Shown piece by piece: positions 1-9,858 of a DNA stretch of 64,000 nt; position 1 is the first letter of the stretch, and each line of letters starts with the position of its first letter. The notes below the pieces were generated by a model that saw only the letters and a list, made by a program, of their open reading frames with translations, was not told the origin of the DNA and ran no database searches. A program made the translations under genes and the position numbers. Origin of the DNA: Anagrus nilaparvatae (lineage: Eukaryota; Arthropoda; Insecta; Hymenoptera; Mymaridae); contig JAKSXM010000107.1 in the NCBI GenBank assembly GCA_022575985.1, forward strand, positions 3,472,001-3,536,000, read 5' to 3'.

Positions 1-318
1 ACTTTATTGTATTCTTTGGCAAAATATTCATTTTCATGAGAGCTTTCTGTAATCTTCTTTTGGGGCCAAGTGTCATGAAACCCTTATGTTCTTTTTTAGA
101 ATCTTTCGAGCAAGGAGATAAATTATTACTATCATTAGGAATGAGAAGTTGAACGCTGTTCATAATGGGGTTTAAGGAGTTAACAGGTGTAGTTAATGGG
201 TCTACATGAGTTGACAATCTTATTCGAGGATCAGTCTGCAATCGTGGAAGAATTTCAGGTTTTGTTCTACCACGAGGTCTTGGAGAATTTTCTGGCATTT
301 GTAACATTTCTTTAAAAG
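1..318 (-). CDS. PDZ-GEF: PDZ-GEF exon after the PDZ domain (partial, runs off left edge)
   Basis: Minus-strand exon that starts after a clean acceptor (TTTACAG at 324-319) and stays open to base 1, so the exon is cut by the window edge. It opens with the residues FKEML, which in the RAPGEF2/6 family directly follow the last strand of the PDZ domain. About 105 codons are present: a proline/serine-rich, low-complexity stretch, then GPKRRLQKALMKMNILPK, which corresponds to the basic KLKKILDKTRISILPQK block before the RA domain in vertebrate RAPGEF2. The first codon is split: G from the previous exon plus CT. The RA domain and the CDC25-type Rap1 GEF domain must lie beyond the window. Domain identity comes from family order; the frame and splice site are read directly. 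Confidence 0.88.
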
Positions 319-384
319 CTGTAAATTGTAAAAAATATTTTCAATTAAAATTAAAATTATTGTCTTTAAGCTATTTGCAATTAC

Positions 385-677
385 CTAAAAGATTTGATTT
401 AACAGTAATACTTAAATGTGTAGAACCTCTCAAAATTTCTAAAGCCCTAGAATGGTTAACATGTTCAAAACTTTGTCCATTAACTTCGAGTATTTGATCA
501 CCTCGCTTTAACCCTACATCTTCAGCTTTTGATTTTTTTTCAACTTTTGAAATAAATATACCAAAACCTCTTTCGTAGCCTCCTAGTATACTAAAATGAA
601 GGACTTCATCTCTGCTCGGCCTTGCTAAGGTTACATTTCTTGTTCTTGCTTTAGCAGCGCATGCAATATTTAGTAGT
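385..677 (-). CDS. PDZ-GEF: PDZ-GEF exon encoding the PDZ domain
   Basis: A 293 bp exon between acceptor TTTAG (before 677) and donor G|GTAATT (after 385). It encodes about 97 residues starting [13 protein letters not shown], the family signature immediately before the PDZ domain, then the PDZ fold. Recognisable PDZ elements are the carboxylate-binding loop region ([12 protein letters not shown]), the [17 protein letters not shown] core and the final strand THLSITVK. In the family this domain scaffolds the Rap1 exchange factor at junctional membranes. Flanking introns are only 66 bp (319-384) and 60 bp (678-737), and both split codons rejoin in frame (AG+A giving R upstream, G+CT giving A downstream). 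Matching to vertebrate RAPGEF2 is near collinear, so the identity is secure. Confidence 0.95.
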
Positions 678-737
678 CTAAAGAATGAATAACATTAATA
701 TTTGTTGCTTAAAAAAATCATTGCTTGAATTTATTAC

Positions 738-1199
738 CTTTGTTGTCCCTGCATTTTTTCTCGTTCTAAGACTGCTTCAAATTTTTCTAAAAATTCCATC
801 ATTGCAGGATCGGTTTCAAAGTCAGTAAAATGATTATTAACCCATAATAAAACAACCCTAGCAACCCTATCTCTGGCTTGCATTTCATCAAACCACTCTA
901 ATAATTGATTAGCTACTAATAATGGATTATCAACGAATGTTCTGTGTGTTAACAAAAAGTCTTCTACATATGTAGGATCTGTAATACTGTTGTCTTCTAT
1001 TAATTGTAACATTAATCGTTCTGGCGTCCCTCTAATAACAACGTGACCACGTCTAGATACGCCATCCATAGCACCTCTTAATTCAGTAACTAGAACTACC
1101 CTTCCATTTTCCTCATGTTTTTTTGTATTTTCTTCTCCTTGATGCTGTATTCTATAGTAATCTGCTTGAGTGACACAGACAAATTGACAATCATCGCAC
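738..1199 (-). CDS. PDZ-GEF: PDZ-GEF exon: end of second cNMP-like domain and RasGEF N-terminal domain
   Basis: A 462 bp exon (154 codons counting shared ones) between acceptor TTATTAG and donor AAAG|GTAATA. It begins with CDDCQFVCVTQADYYRI, the last helix of the cyclic-nucleotide-binding-like domain, followed by a charged linker, then the RasGEF N-terminal (REM) domain: GHVVIRGTPERLM, DPTYVEDFLLTHRTF, LLEWFDEM, VARVVLLWVNNHF and the LEREKMQG end. The REM domain stabilises the catalytic CDC25 domain in Ras-family exchange factors. An ATG at 1067-1069 lies inside the exon and is not the gene start, because the frame continues upstream with family-conserved residues to the acceptor. Every helix motif of vertebrate RAPGEF2 is present in order with no breaks. 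Confidence 0.96.
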
Positions 1200-1266
1200 C
1201 TAATAACAAAAATTATTAATACCTCAACTATAGAAAATTTTTAAATGCAAAAAAGTCTTTAATTAC

Positions 1267-1619
1267 TTTGTCCTCATTATTCCGCGATGAAGTAGCCTTT
1301 CCATTGTTGGTAAAATACCAAAACTGTCACCAACATGTAATTGTTCAATTTCTCCATTACTGTGTTCAACTTCTACTGTACCATTAATTAAAACGCTCCA
1401 ACTATCTAATTCTTCACCATCATTAAGAACTACCATCCCAGATCTTTCTACAACGGCAAAGACCATAACAGAGCACAAAGCTCGTCTAACTGCTAAAGTC
1501 ATATTTGTAAATGCTTTTAAATGCTGTGTAAGTTCTAAAAGGATTTCAATATCTTCTTCAGATCTTTCAATTGGATCTTTTTCTAAACATTCCCTCACTG
1601 TATCTCTCACTACTAGACT
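1267..1619 (-). CDS. PDZ-GEF: PDZ-GEF exon: second cyclic-nucleotide-binding-like domain
   Basis: A 353 bp exon bounded by acceptor TTTGTAG (before 1619) and donor ACAAA|GTAATT. It encodes [22 protein letters not shown], then the cNMP-binding fold with ANM-type helix ([18 protein letters not shown]), the sheet [19 protein letters not shown] and a phosphate-binding-cassette equivalent around [11 protein letters not shown]. The cassette lacks the FGE...RAA pattern with the phosphate-contacting arginine used by PKA and Epac, consistent with the known failure of PDZ-GEF to bind cAMP. It is separated by 67 bp introns on both sides (1200-1266 and 1620-1686). The upstream exon ends on a full codon, so AGT CTA GTA begins this exon in phase 0. 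Confidence 0.95.
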
Positions 1620-1686
1620 CTACAAATTACAAATAAGTTTAAATTAAAAAATTCTGATATTTAATAAACAATCTAAAATCACTTAC

Positions 1687-1899
1687 ATCCAAACTCTCGG
1701 CAAGATCTTCATCTTCATCACTGTCTACAATTGACTCCATTAACCCTGACAGATCAACTTCATCCGGATCTGCATCCAAAGAACTTTGTACAGAAGTCAT
1801 TGTGTCCGAACCACTGTATGCAGAACTTGTATCACTCGAATGACTACTTCTGTTTGATTTTTGATACAACTCCGGCCTGCCTGTAAGGCCTTGTGAGAA
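1687..1899 (-). CDS. PDZ-GEF: PDZ-GEF exon: Ser-rich acidic linker
   Basis: A 213 bp, exactly 71-codon exon between acceptor AATTTTCAG and donor GGAT|GTAAGT. The product is a serine-rich stretch (RSSHSSDTSSAYSGSDTM) followed by a highly acidic block (SLDADPDEVDLSGLMESI, then DSDEDEDLAE). Vertebrate RAPGEF2 has an equivalent serine-rich then acidic linker ([24 protein letters not shown]) between its N-terminal region and the cNMP domain. The ATG at 1918-1920 lies just upstream of the acceptor in intronic sequence, so it is not a start codon for this reading. The exon is followed by a 67 bp intron but preceded by a 3.6 kb one, marking the change from the compact downstream block to the expanded 5' half of the gene. 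Confidence 0.92.
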
Positions 1900-4800
1900 C
1901 TGAAAATTAAAATTTTTCATTGTTGTGATTGCTACATATATTTTTATTATATAGTAATTTAATCAATTAATAAAACATGTTAATTGAAATTTTTTATATT
2001 AAATTTTTGAAAAACATTTCTCTGTCTAAAATAACAATAAAAAAAAAGAATTAAATTTATTTCAAACAGTAATATATTAGACATTATTATTATCTATTAG
2101 ACATTATTTTATTTAAAATATCTATATATGCAAAAAACATCTTATAAGAAATGGGCGTGTATTAATTATGCCAATTCATAAAAAATAAAAAAAACAATTT
2201 GAACAGAAAAAAAAGAGTACTAAAATTTTCATTTTATTGGATGCTATTGTAAATTATAAAGTTCCTCTTTTGATAAAAACAGTTTTATCATTAAAAAATA
2301 ATACTATTTCCTATAAAAAAAACATTAGATTATCATGCATAATTATTTCATTCCAGGATCTGAGAGTGGACATGACACTCATATATTCTTTTTCTCTTTC
2401 TAAAAAAGATAGCGGACTTATAATACATAAGTCCCTGTTTGTGAGAGAGATCGGCCATGAAATCGCACATAATGGAGAGACTCTTTGAAGGCAAAGCAAA
2501 AAGTATATTATTTTTTTTACTAACAAATATACAGAGAGAATATTATTATTATAGTGAACGCGCGTGAAAGGGCGAATGAACGCATTCTTTATTTCTCATA
2601 GATATATTTCTTACATGTCTATTATATTTTAATATTTAATTAAATTAAATTTTTTTGTTTACATATACAGATGTAAAAATGAACTCACTTGATACACTCC
2701 AAAAGTATCCATTTTTTATTCACTAGATTTATTTTTTATTTAAACTTTAAAATTTAATTATAAATATCAAATTATTTAAAAAACTTTATTTTTCGTGCTC
2801 CAAAATACATATTGGAGCATATTTTATTTGTTTTTATTTAAAAAAAAGGATAGTAAGAAAAATAAGAAAGTTCATTATACACCACTACTCATAAAAAAAC
2901 AACGTTTTAACACTGGTGCTGCAACAAGTCCGTGACGACGAGTGCAAACAAAAAATATTTGTTTTTAATAAACAATAAACACTTAATTCAATTCCACACA
3001 TATTTTAGTTAATCTGCTTAAAAAATATTAATAAAAGACAGTTTATTAATTTTTTTTCTTAAAAATAACAAACAAAAAGTTTTTATACGATAAATAACAA
3101 CAGAGAATACGATGCTCGCGCGCGCGGCGAGTGAATTCCACTGAACGTAGCAAAAGTAAACCGCTACAAGCGCTAGTGTAGTTCGATGTCCTCTATCATT
3201 ATTTTTTATTTATTCTGTCTTTCATTAAAAAACTAATAATTAATTGAGATTTAAAAGCTTAAAAAGCTTAAAAAATCATTAAATAAATAATTGGTTATAG
3301 CATTAAAACGACAGGAGCAGAAGAAGAAGGGATTGGCATATCTTTTTAACAATCGTGAGATAGAATATTTCCGTCTTTGTTCAAGTAACGATGAATGAGA
3401 TAGTGTTTTCTTTATTTTTGTTCTACCGTGACCGCGTTTTTTTCTCTGTCTTTTAAAATCACTGTTTTTACAACTACAACTACGGCTCTATTATAAAACT
3501 ATTGCATATGTTTGAGAAAATTAATTTCATTTTTTACCTTTTATTATTATTACGTATACAAAAAAAATTAAATTATAAAAAGTATCGACGTTTTAAGTAT
3601 GTGTATAGAGGAAGTTAATTAAAATGCAATAATGAAAAAAAAACATCTTTTAAAAATATCATGTTAATGTGTCACATATTTTTAATATTCTCGGAAATAC
3701 CCAAGACTTTTTTTTAAAAATTAATTTAATTTTGAAATACATTTTTCCCGTAAGAAAAATAGGTATACAAACAAGAAGAGAAAAATAAATAGACTTTTTT
3801 TTTATAAAAAGCTTGCAAGCTCGCAGTAAGAGATATAAACTAGTAAATTTATTTTAACAGCCTTTTTTCTCTCTAACAGAGACTGACTAAAATAATAAAA
3901 AAGTAATAGCTAGACTGGAGGTACTTGAAACACAATTGTATTTTTTTATTTTGATGTTAAAAATAAGAAAAAGGAAAAATAACAAAAAAATAAACGTGTC
4001 TTGTTTAATAAAATAAAGAATTTAAGAGGAAGAAAATAGTAGAACATTTTAATAAAGAATTAAATGTGAAAAATATTTGTAAAAATTTTTTTTGCATGTG
4101 TTGAGAATACTTGAATAGTCGAGTAAATTAACAGTTTATTTTCAGTCAATCTTTTTTAAAAAATACAAACAACTGAAAATTCTAGGCAAAGCTTTTTATT
4201 TATCAAAAATAATTTCAGTCACTCTGGACAAGTACTTTTAATTAAAGAAATTCACCGATAGCGAAAAGCTCAGACAAGCTTAAAAAACAAAGACCGAGCA
4301 ATAAACAGAGAGACAAAATAATTTTAATATTTTTAATTAAAAGATAATATTAAATAAAACTTCAGAAGAAATAGTTTTATAAAAATAACTAACTTTATTT
4401 TCCAAGGTACTTAAAAACTTTTTTTTTAGGTTAATAAAAAAGTTTATTTATATTAACTGCGCGATTATTGCAAAATTTATTTTTTAAAATTATATTTTAT
4501 TTTATTTACTTGATTGATTAAAAAGTTTATTGAATAACTTGTTTTTTATGTTAATTAATTAAAAAATGAAAAATAATGTTTCAATTATTGATTAATTACT
4601 AGATGCTGTGCAGTCAAAATTGAAATATTGTTGTGTACACTGGGAAAAAATGTAAGCATAGTTTTTTCTCGATCTTAGGCTACTTCTAACTATCGATTCC
4701 TACTAGAAATTTTCTGGTTTGGCGAAGAAAAGCTTAACTGGCTATGTTTGGTCCACAAAGTTAAATTAGCAGAAATTTTAAGGAAATTCTGCAAAAATTA

Positions 4801-5530
4801 ATTAAGTATTTTTGACCCAAACTGGGCGTAAAACTCATGCGCAAAATTTGACACCAAATTTCTCCATTCATTCTGCGAACTCAATCAGGCAAAACATATC
4901 CTACATGCCCCATAAACAAAACACAATTAAAACCCAAAAACTCTAAGGACTTTATTTTCTCGGTAAATGGCCACTCTTAGCAGTCTCAATTCCAAAAGTC
5001 AATTACGACCCGGTACATAAAAAGGAAAAAATACAGACAGTCTTAAATATAGAAATTAAATGGAGCATAAAGTAGACGATGCGTATAATATTCGTATTTA
5101 CGAGAGAAAAATAAGCTAAAATAAATACACACCCGTCTAGAGTAACTTTCCTTTTTTAACCTGTTCTGAACTGGCAATTTTATTTATTTCATTTGTAAAA
5201 TAGTGCGTATTTCCTACAACTTATTTGATTTATTTGATAAAAAAATATTTTTTATTTTAGTATTTAAATCATGTTTTATTAATGAGAACAGTTTTTTTAT
5301 TATTGACAACGCGTGCAAAAGTCTTGTGTAATTAACGATTTTTGAATTATTTTAGCGAAAAATTGTTAAAGAAAATATTTTACAAGAATTTTGCGAAAAA
5401 ATGAAATTTCTTTAAAAGAGAAAGTTTACACTTGAGATTAATATTGTTTTCTAATCAATAAATCTTAATTTAATATAAAAATATTTTTAAAATTCAATGA
5501 ACCATGTTTTTTTAAATTATTAATAATTAC
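1900..5530. other. Large PDZ-GEF intron, AT-rich, mostly featureless
   Basis: Intron of 3.6 kb between two well-supported exons. It is dominated by A/T homopolymers and short ORFs without coding character. The only compositionally distinct island is the GC-rich patch near 3110-3190, listed separately. A stretch near 4630-5020 is slightly richer in GC and begins with CACTGGGAAAAAATG, which may be one decayed arm of an inverted-repeat transposon, but I could not find its partner. Confidence 0.6.
3105..3195 (-). promoter_or_regulatory. GC-rich island with initiator-like motif, possible internal promoter
   Basis: This patch contains CGCGCGCGCGGCGAG in an otherwise nearly pure A/T intron. Read on the minus strand it holds TTCAGTGG, an arthropod initiator-like TCAGT. 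It lies about 1.2 kb upstream of the acidic-linker exon, where a promoter would yield a PDZ-GEF form lacking the first cNMP domain. This is inference from composition and position only. Confidence 0.25.
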
Positions 5531-5629
5531 CGTATCTTCGAAGACCAAGTTGACCTGTCGATGGTCAGCTATGGTGTGTGATTGCGGCGGTCGATGCATT
5601 CTGCCACTGTGGACTTCTGGATAGTCAAT
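5531..5629 (-). CDS. PDZ-GEF: PDZ-GEF exon: linker after first cNMP-like domain
   Basis: A 99 bp, 33-codon exon between acceptor TGATTCCAG and donor ATACG|GTAATT, phase 0 on both sides. It starts IDYPEVHSGRMHRPP and ends VNLVFEDT. Joined to the exon at 14525-14600 it gives EPSEMIA-IDYPEV, equivalent to the EPSEMIVVDY (vertebrate) and EPSEMIVIDYPEV (fly) segment of RAPGEF6/Gef26; joined downstream it gives VFEDT-FSQGL, also a family junction. It is the only GC-rich, protein-like segment in about 12 kb. Exon length, frame and family continuity all agree. Confidence 0.9.
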
Positions 5630-6619
5630 CTGGAATCACAAAAAAATGTTCGAATTTAAGTTTTATTTTAAAGAAATTTTCATAAATAAGAGTTTTAGAT
5701 TTATAAAAGAGCGTCAAGTCGACCGCCCCTTGCCTATTTTTTCTACTAATTCAACAAGTGCCATAAAAATAATATTTTTTACGACTTTTTTTCGCAAGAT
5801 TTTTAAAAAATACACAACCTGTCAGCAATTCTAAAAAAATCACTCATATTTCTTTATCGCTTTGTGCAAATAAACAATTTTTTTTTGCATACATAAAATA
5901 TAACCTTCTAAAATAAAAAAAACAATTTTTTTTAGCATTCTTTTAAAAAATAAAACTTCAAAAATATTTGAATAAAAATTTTTTATGTGGGTCAGTTTTA
6001 GCGTAAAAAATTATTAATTTTTTTAAAAAATATTATATTTTTTCGGTGATTTTTCAACTCTGAAATTTAAAAATAGAATCTCATACTAAATTAGCCAGGT
6101 TAAAAAGAAAAGAAAAGTATTTTTTTTCTCTAAAACTTTGTCTGCGGTCTATATTAGCCTGGCAGTTATTTAAAAAAAAAGTCATTTTGTTACAATAGAA
6201 CACAAACTGCTAAAAGTGATTTAGTGAAGTAAATTTTCATTTTTACATTGTTTTAAGCTGCAATTTCCATATCATCGTTCGATTCCAAGTTTCATTACTT
6301 CATTTTCAGCCCAAAATTCAAATAGCACTCCGGCTAATATACAAGCGTTTTTTTTAGACATCTGCTCATAATTATATTTCGCATGTTTCTATAACATGTA
6401 ACATAAACCTTCACATGCAAAAAAAATTCGCGCATCATCGGCTGCAACATATAATTACATCGATAAAAAAGGTGCATAGGTATAAAATATCACTTCATCT
6501 GTTTAGCTTTTTTGCAGAAAAAAATATAAAATTCTCATTCTGCGCAGAGTGAGCGAGATAGAGAATATGTTTTATTTAAATACAAAAGACAAAAAAACGT
6601 ATAATTGTAATATGAAGTA

Positions 6620-6710
6620 CAGCGCTAACAAACGGAACTCGTGTGGGCCGGACTTCCGGCTGATACACTGATTCACGCGAGTGATTCTCGTTTATGTTAT
6701 GGGCTGTGTG
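6620..6710 (-). promoter_or_regulatory. ETS/initiator-like GC-rich patch, possible alternative promoter
   Basis: On the minus strand this patch reads GAATCAGTGTATCAGCC followed by CCGGAAGTCCGGCC: an arthropod initiator-like TCAGTG directly upstream of a perfect ETS-family core (CCGGAAGT) inside a short palindrome (GCCGGACTTCCGGC on plus). It sits 1 kb upstream of the 5531-5629 exon. Promoter function is inferred, not shown. Confidence 0.3.
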
Positions 6711-7873
6711 TACTGAAAATAGAAAAATTTTTTTCCTTATTTAATTAAATGAAGATGACATGTTGTGACATATTTATTATTGTTTTTGATATTCGCTGCA
6801 ACTGCGAGAAAATTGATACTGTTAATTGGTTTAACCACTTCTGGAGTAGTGCTGGAAACTGATATACGAAACGATTTTCAACTTTTTGAATGAGGAAAAA
6901 AATTATAATTTTTATCAGCTTTGATTGAACTTCGTTTAAATTTTAGAAATCAATTAGTAAACAATTCCAGTGAAATCTAGTAGAGAAATCAAGCTAGTCT
7001 AAACAATGCAAATTATGCATTGTATTAAGGACAATCAATAATAATTACAACCAATTGCTAAATTATATGAATAAATCTAAGTCAAGTGATAACTTTCGAA
7101 ATTGAAAATTTAAACGTTTAAAAATTTCAACCAAACTCAAGTTGCATAATAACCCATTAAAAATCTAGATCAAACAGCATAAACCAACCCAGCACTAAAT
7201 ATTCAAAATTACATAAAAAATTAAATGAAATTTTTTGATGCATGTAACATCAATCACGTGGAAATAAAAATAAACCAAACCACGTGACTACAAAAGTTAA
7301 GGTATTAAGTTTGAATGAATTAAAAAAGAAAAAAATATTAATTAATTAATTAATCCGATTATACAGTATTTTTATTCAGGTTCTTTTGTTGTTGATTTGG
7401 GTTATGCAATTCGATGCATGGATTAAAAAAGTCCTGTGGTTTTGGAGTTTAAAAAAAAAGTATTATGTATAATATTAGCACGTTTTTGTTGTGTAATTTT
7501 ATTTAGTTTGAAATAATTTTAATAAAAAAGTTGCATTTTTTAAAATTTTTTAAAATGGTTGAGTTCCAATCGGATTATGAGGCACATTTTGTTAATTTTT
7601 ATACTTGGGTTTTTTTTATTTTTGTTTTTGATAAATAATGAAGTTTTAATCAAAAACTTGTGTCATTTTCAGATTCAGAAGGTATGAGTTTTGCAAAAAA
7701 TTGAATCTACATTAAAAGATATTTAGAGTTAAAAATTTGTTTGTTTATTTGTTTGACCTGTTTTAGTTATTGGTTCCTCATATTGTGAACTTTTGATTTT
7801 TGTGTATATAAGCATTTTTTGAACCTCCAGGAAGCAAAAAAAGCTGTTTTTAAAAAAATTATGTGTGTATGTA

Positions 7874-8081
7874 CACTGTAAAAAGTAACTTTCTTATATT
7901 AACAAAAAAAATTAGAACATTTTCAAAAAATTAGTAAATTTCCGAAAAAATTTGTAAATATTCGAAAAAAATTGTATAATTACTAAATTTAGACTATTTT
8001 CAAATTTTTTTTGAAAATTTACTAATTTTTCGAAAAAATTCTATTTTTTTTGTAAATCTAAGAAAATTACTTTTTACAGTG
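7874..8081. mobile_element. 208 bp TA-flanked MITE
   Basis: Near-complete inverted-repeat element. Left end CACTGTAAAAAGTAACTTTC and right end (reverse complement) CACTGTAAAAAGTAATTTTC, both directly flanked by TA (7872-7873 and 8082-8083), the target duplication of Tc1/mariner elements. The interior repeats AAATTAGTAAATTT-type units and also folds back. No coding capacity. Ends and TA duplication are read directly; superfamily assignment is inference. Confidence 0.8.
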
Positions 8082-9550
8082 TATGTGTATAACTGGTGAT
8101 TTTTTACAACTATTATAGTATTAGGACCTAATTTTAAGCCTCAAAATTTTTTTAAATCATCAATTTCTGGTTTTTTAATTAAAGAAATATTTTGAATTAA
8201 TTTTTGATTCAAGAAATATCAATTAAATTTTCAAGTGTTTTATTTACATCACGACAGCTTAACAGCGCTAACTCAAAAACGATAACAAAAGATTAAACTT
8301 GATTACACAGATTATTTTTCGTAAACAATCGATAAAAAAAATTTTTTTTTTTACAATTTCAAATAATTAAACTTTTTAATCGAGAAAAAAAATTAACTTC
8401 AGACAGCAGACTCGTTACGAAACGCGTTAAGTACTTAATTACTTGCTCATGCATTCGTATAAAAAACAAATAAATTTTTTATATACTGACAATTAATTGT
8501 TTTTCTTACAAACAAAAAAATAACCAGTTTTTAAAGTTAATTTATGGTTACATAAAATGCTAATTGCTAATAAAACTTGTAATATTTTTAATTTTTATTA
8601 AGTAAATAATTTTTTTTAATTTATGATAACGATTGATACGCCCTTTCCTGACTCCAGAATTAACAAAAAGAAGGCCGAAGCAAAGATACGTTATTTTGAT
8701 AAATCAGAATTATCAGTTGTGATAATAATTTTTCAATCTACAAGACTCATTTCCCAATGATTCATCTCTCTGCATTGTTAACATTTTTTCCACAAATGAG
8801 AAAACTTTTAGTAATTTGAGATATCTTTTTTTTTTTTTAAATATTCAATTACCATAGAAAGTTAACTTTTGATAGTAAAAAAATTTTATTAAAAACAAAT
8901 TTTTATAAGAGAGAGTCGAGGTATATGGGACATTTCGTGACTATCATGGAGTTGAGTGAGTTTTGAAAACTTCCCAACGATTTGATGCTACTTTTTAAGT
9001 CTTTTTAAAGTATCAATTTTCGCAAGACTGAGAAACGAGTGGATGAAGCCTTCTCATAACGAGGAGAATCCTATCAAAAAATCGATTAATCAGTTTTGTG
9101 TACAAATTTTAACTATCAAACATGAAAAAAAAACAATGAAAGGTAAAAAAAATTTGATACCAGATACAGAAATTGTGACTTTAGACCTCAAAAATAAATG
9201 ACACGAAGTTTACAATTTATTTATTTATAAACTGTATCAGCGTGTGAGTGATAGAGACTTTAATATTATTTATCGTTATCTCCCACAAACTTTGATATTT
9301 TAACCCAAAAAAAAATAAAAATACTTCCAAACAAGATAAAAAATAATGAGAAATATATTTACAAAACTAAAAATTTATTAAAATTTATGCGTAGGAAATA
9401 TTTATAAAACACATTAGCGATAACCTACCGACCCTTCTCTCACATAAAACTTTCTTAATTCTCAAGAGAGAGAAGTTAAAAAATTCTTTTAATAAATTAA
9501 TAAGTCTTAGGATACTCTCCCCCTTAATTTGTTAAAATCAATTTTTATAC

Positions 9551-9694
9551 CTCGGAAGAGGTCATCGACAGCAGGGAAAGTGAACTCGGAGTGCCTGGCC
9601 AACTTCGAGTTATTTGTGAACGACCTTTTTTTTCTCGATAAAGTACATTTGTTGTCGATGATTGATTCCTGCATTTTCCTGAATGCTTCAACAT
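9551..9694 (-). CDS. Candidate alternative first coding exon of PDZ-GEF
   Basis: A GC-rich segment (about 50% near 9551-9635) whose minus-strand ATG at 9694 opens exactly 48 codons ending at donor CCGAG|GTATAA. The product begins MLKHSGKC and ends with a serine-rich tail (GRSQITRSWPGTPSSL, then LLSMTSSE). The donor is phase 0, matching the phase-0 acceptors of the exons at 5531-5629 and 1687-1899, so splicing would give a short PDZ-GEF lacking the first cNMP-like domain, like the vertebrate RAPGEF2 short form. No good acceptor lies upstream, which favours a first exon. Other frames also look open on both strands, so the coding frame is an inference from the ATG, donor and phase; the patch could also be 5' UTR or a conserved regulatory block. 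Confidence 0.4.
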
Positions 9695-9828
9695 TTCACT
9701 TTTTAATATAAACTATTTTTCAATGACACAAAATCACTTATTCATTTCATTTTTTTCGATAAATTCACTATTTTTTGTTTTTTACTTTACAGTAATTCAA
9801 CAAATTTACATTATAAAACATGCTTAAC

Positions 9829-9858
9829 ACACACACACACACACTCACACGCACGTAG
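9829..9858. repeat. (AC)n microsatellite
   Basis: Nine or so ACACAC dinucleotide units followed by imperfect CACTCACACGCAC. A second short ACACAC run follows near 9990. Ordinary simple repeat. Confidence 0.9.

Larger units (their letters stand above)
5630..9550. other. Intron sequence with a MITE and a possible promoter island
   Basis: AT-rich intronic DNA between the exon at 5531-5629 and the candidate first exon at 9551-9694. It holds the TA-flanked MITE at 7874-8081 and the GC-rich ETS/initiator patch at 6620-6710 (both listed). I see no other protein-like reading frame in it. Confidence 0.6.

Noticed and set aside
734..1069. Separate small gene starting at ATG 1069
   Set aside because: It is part of the longer PDZ-GEF exon 738-1199, conserved upstream of that ATG.
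1639..1920. ATG at 1920 as a gene start
   Set aside because: It lies upstream of a good acceptor (AATTTTCAG) whose exon continues family-conserved sequence; residues encoded before the acceptor are A/T-rich intron.
2237..2526. Overlapping frames on both strands
   Set aside because: No splice context, no motif and low-complexity composition; the region is inside a well-defined intron.
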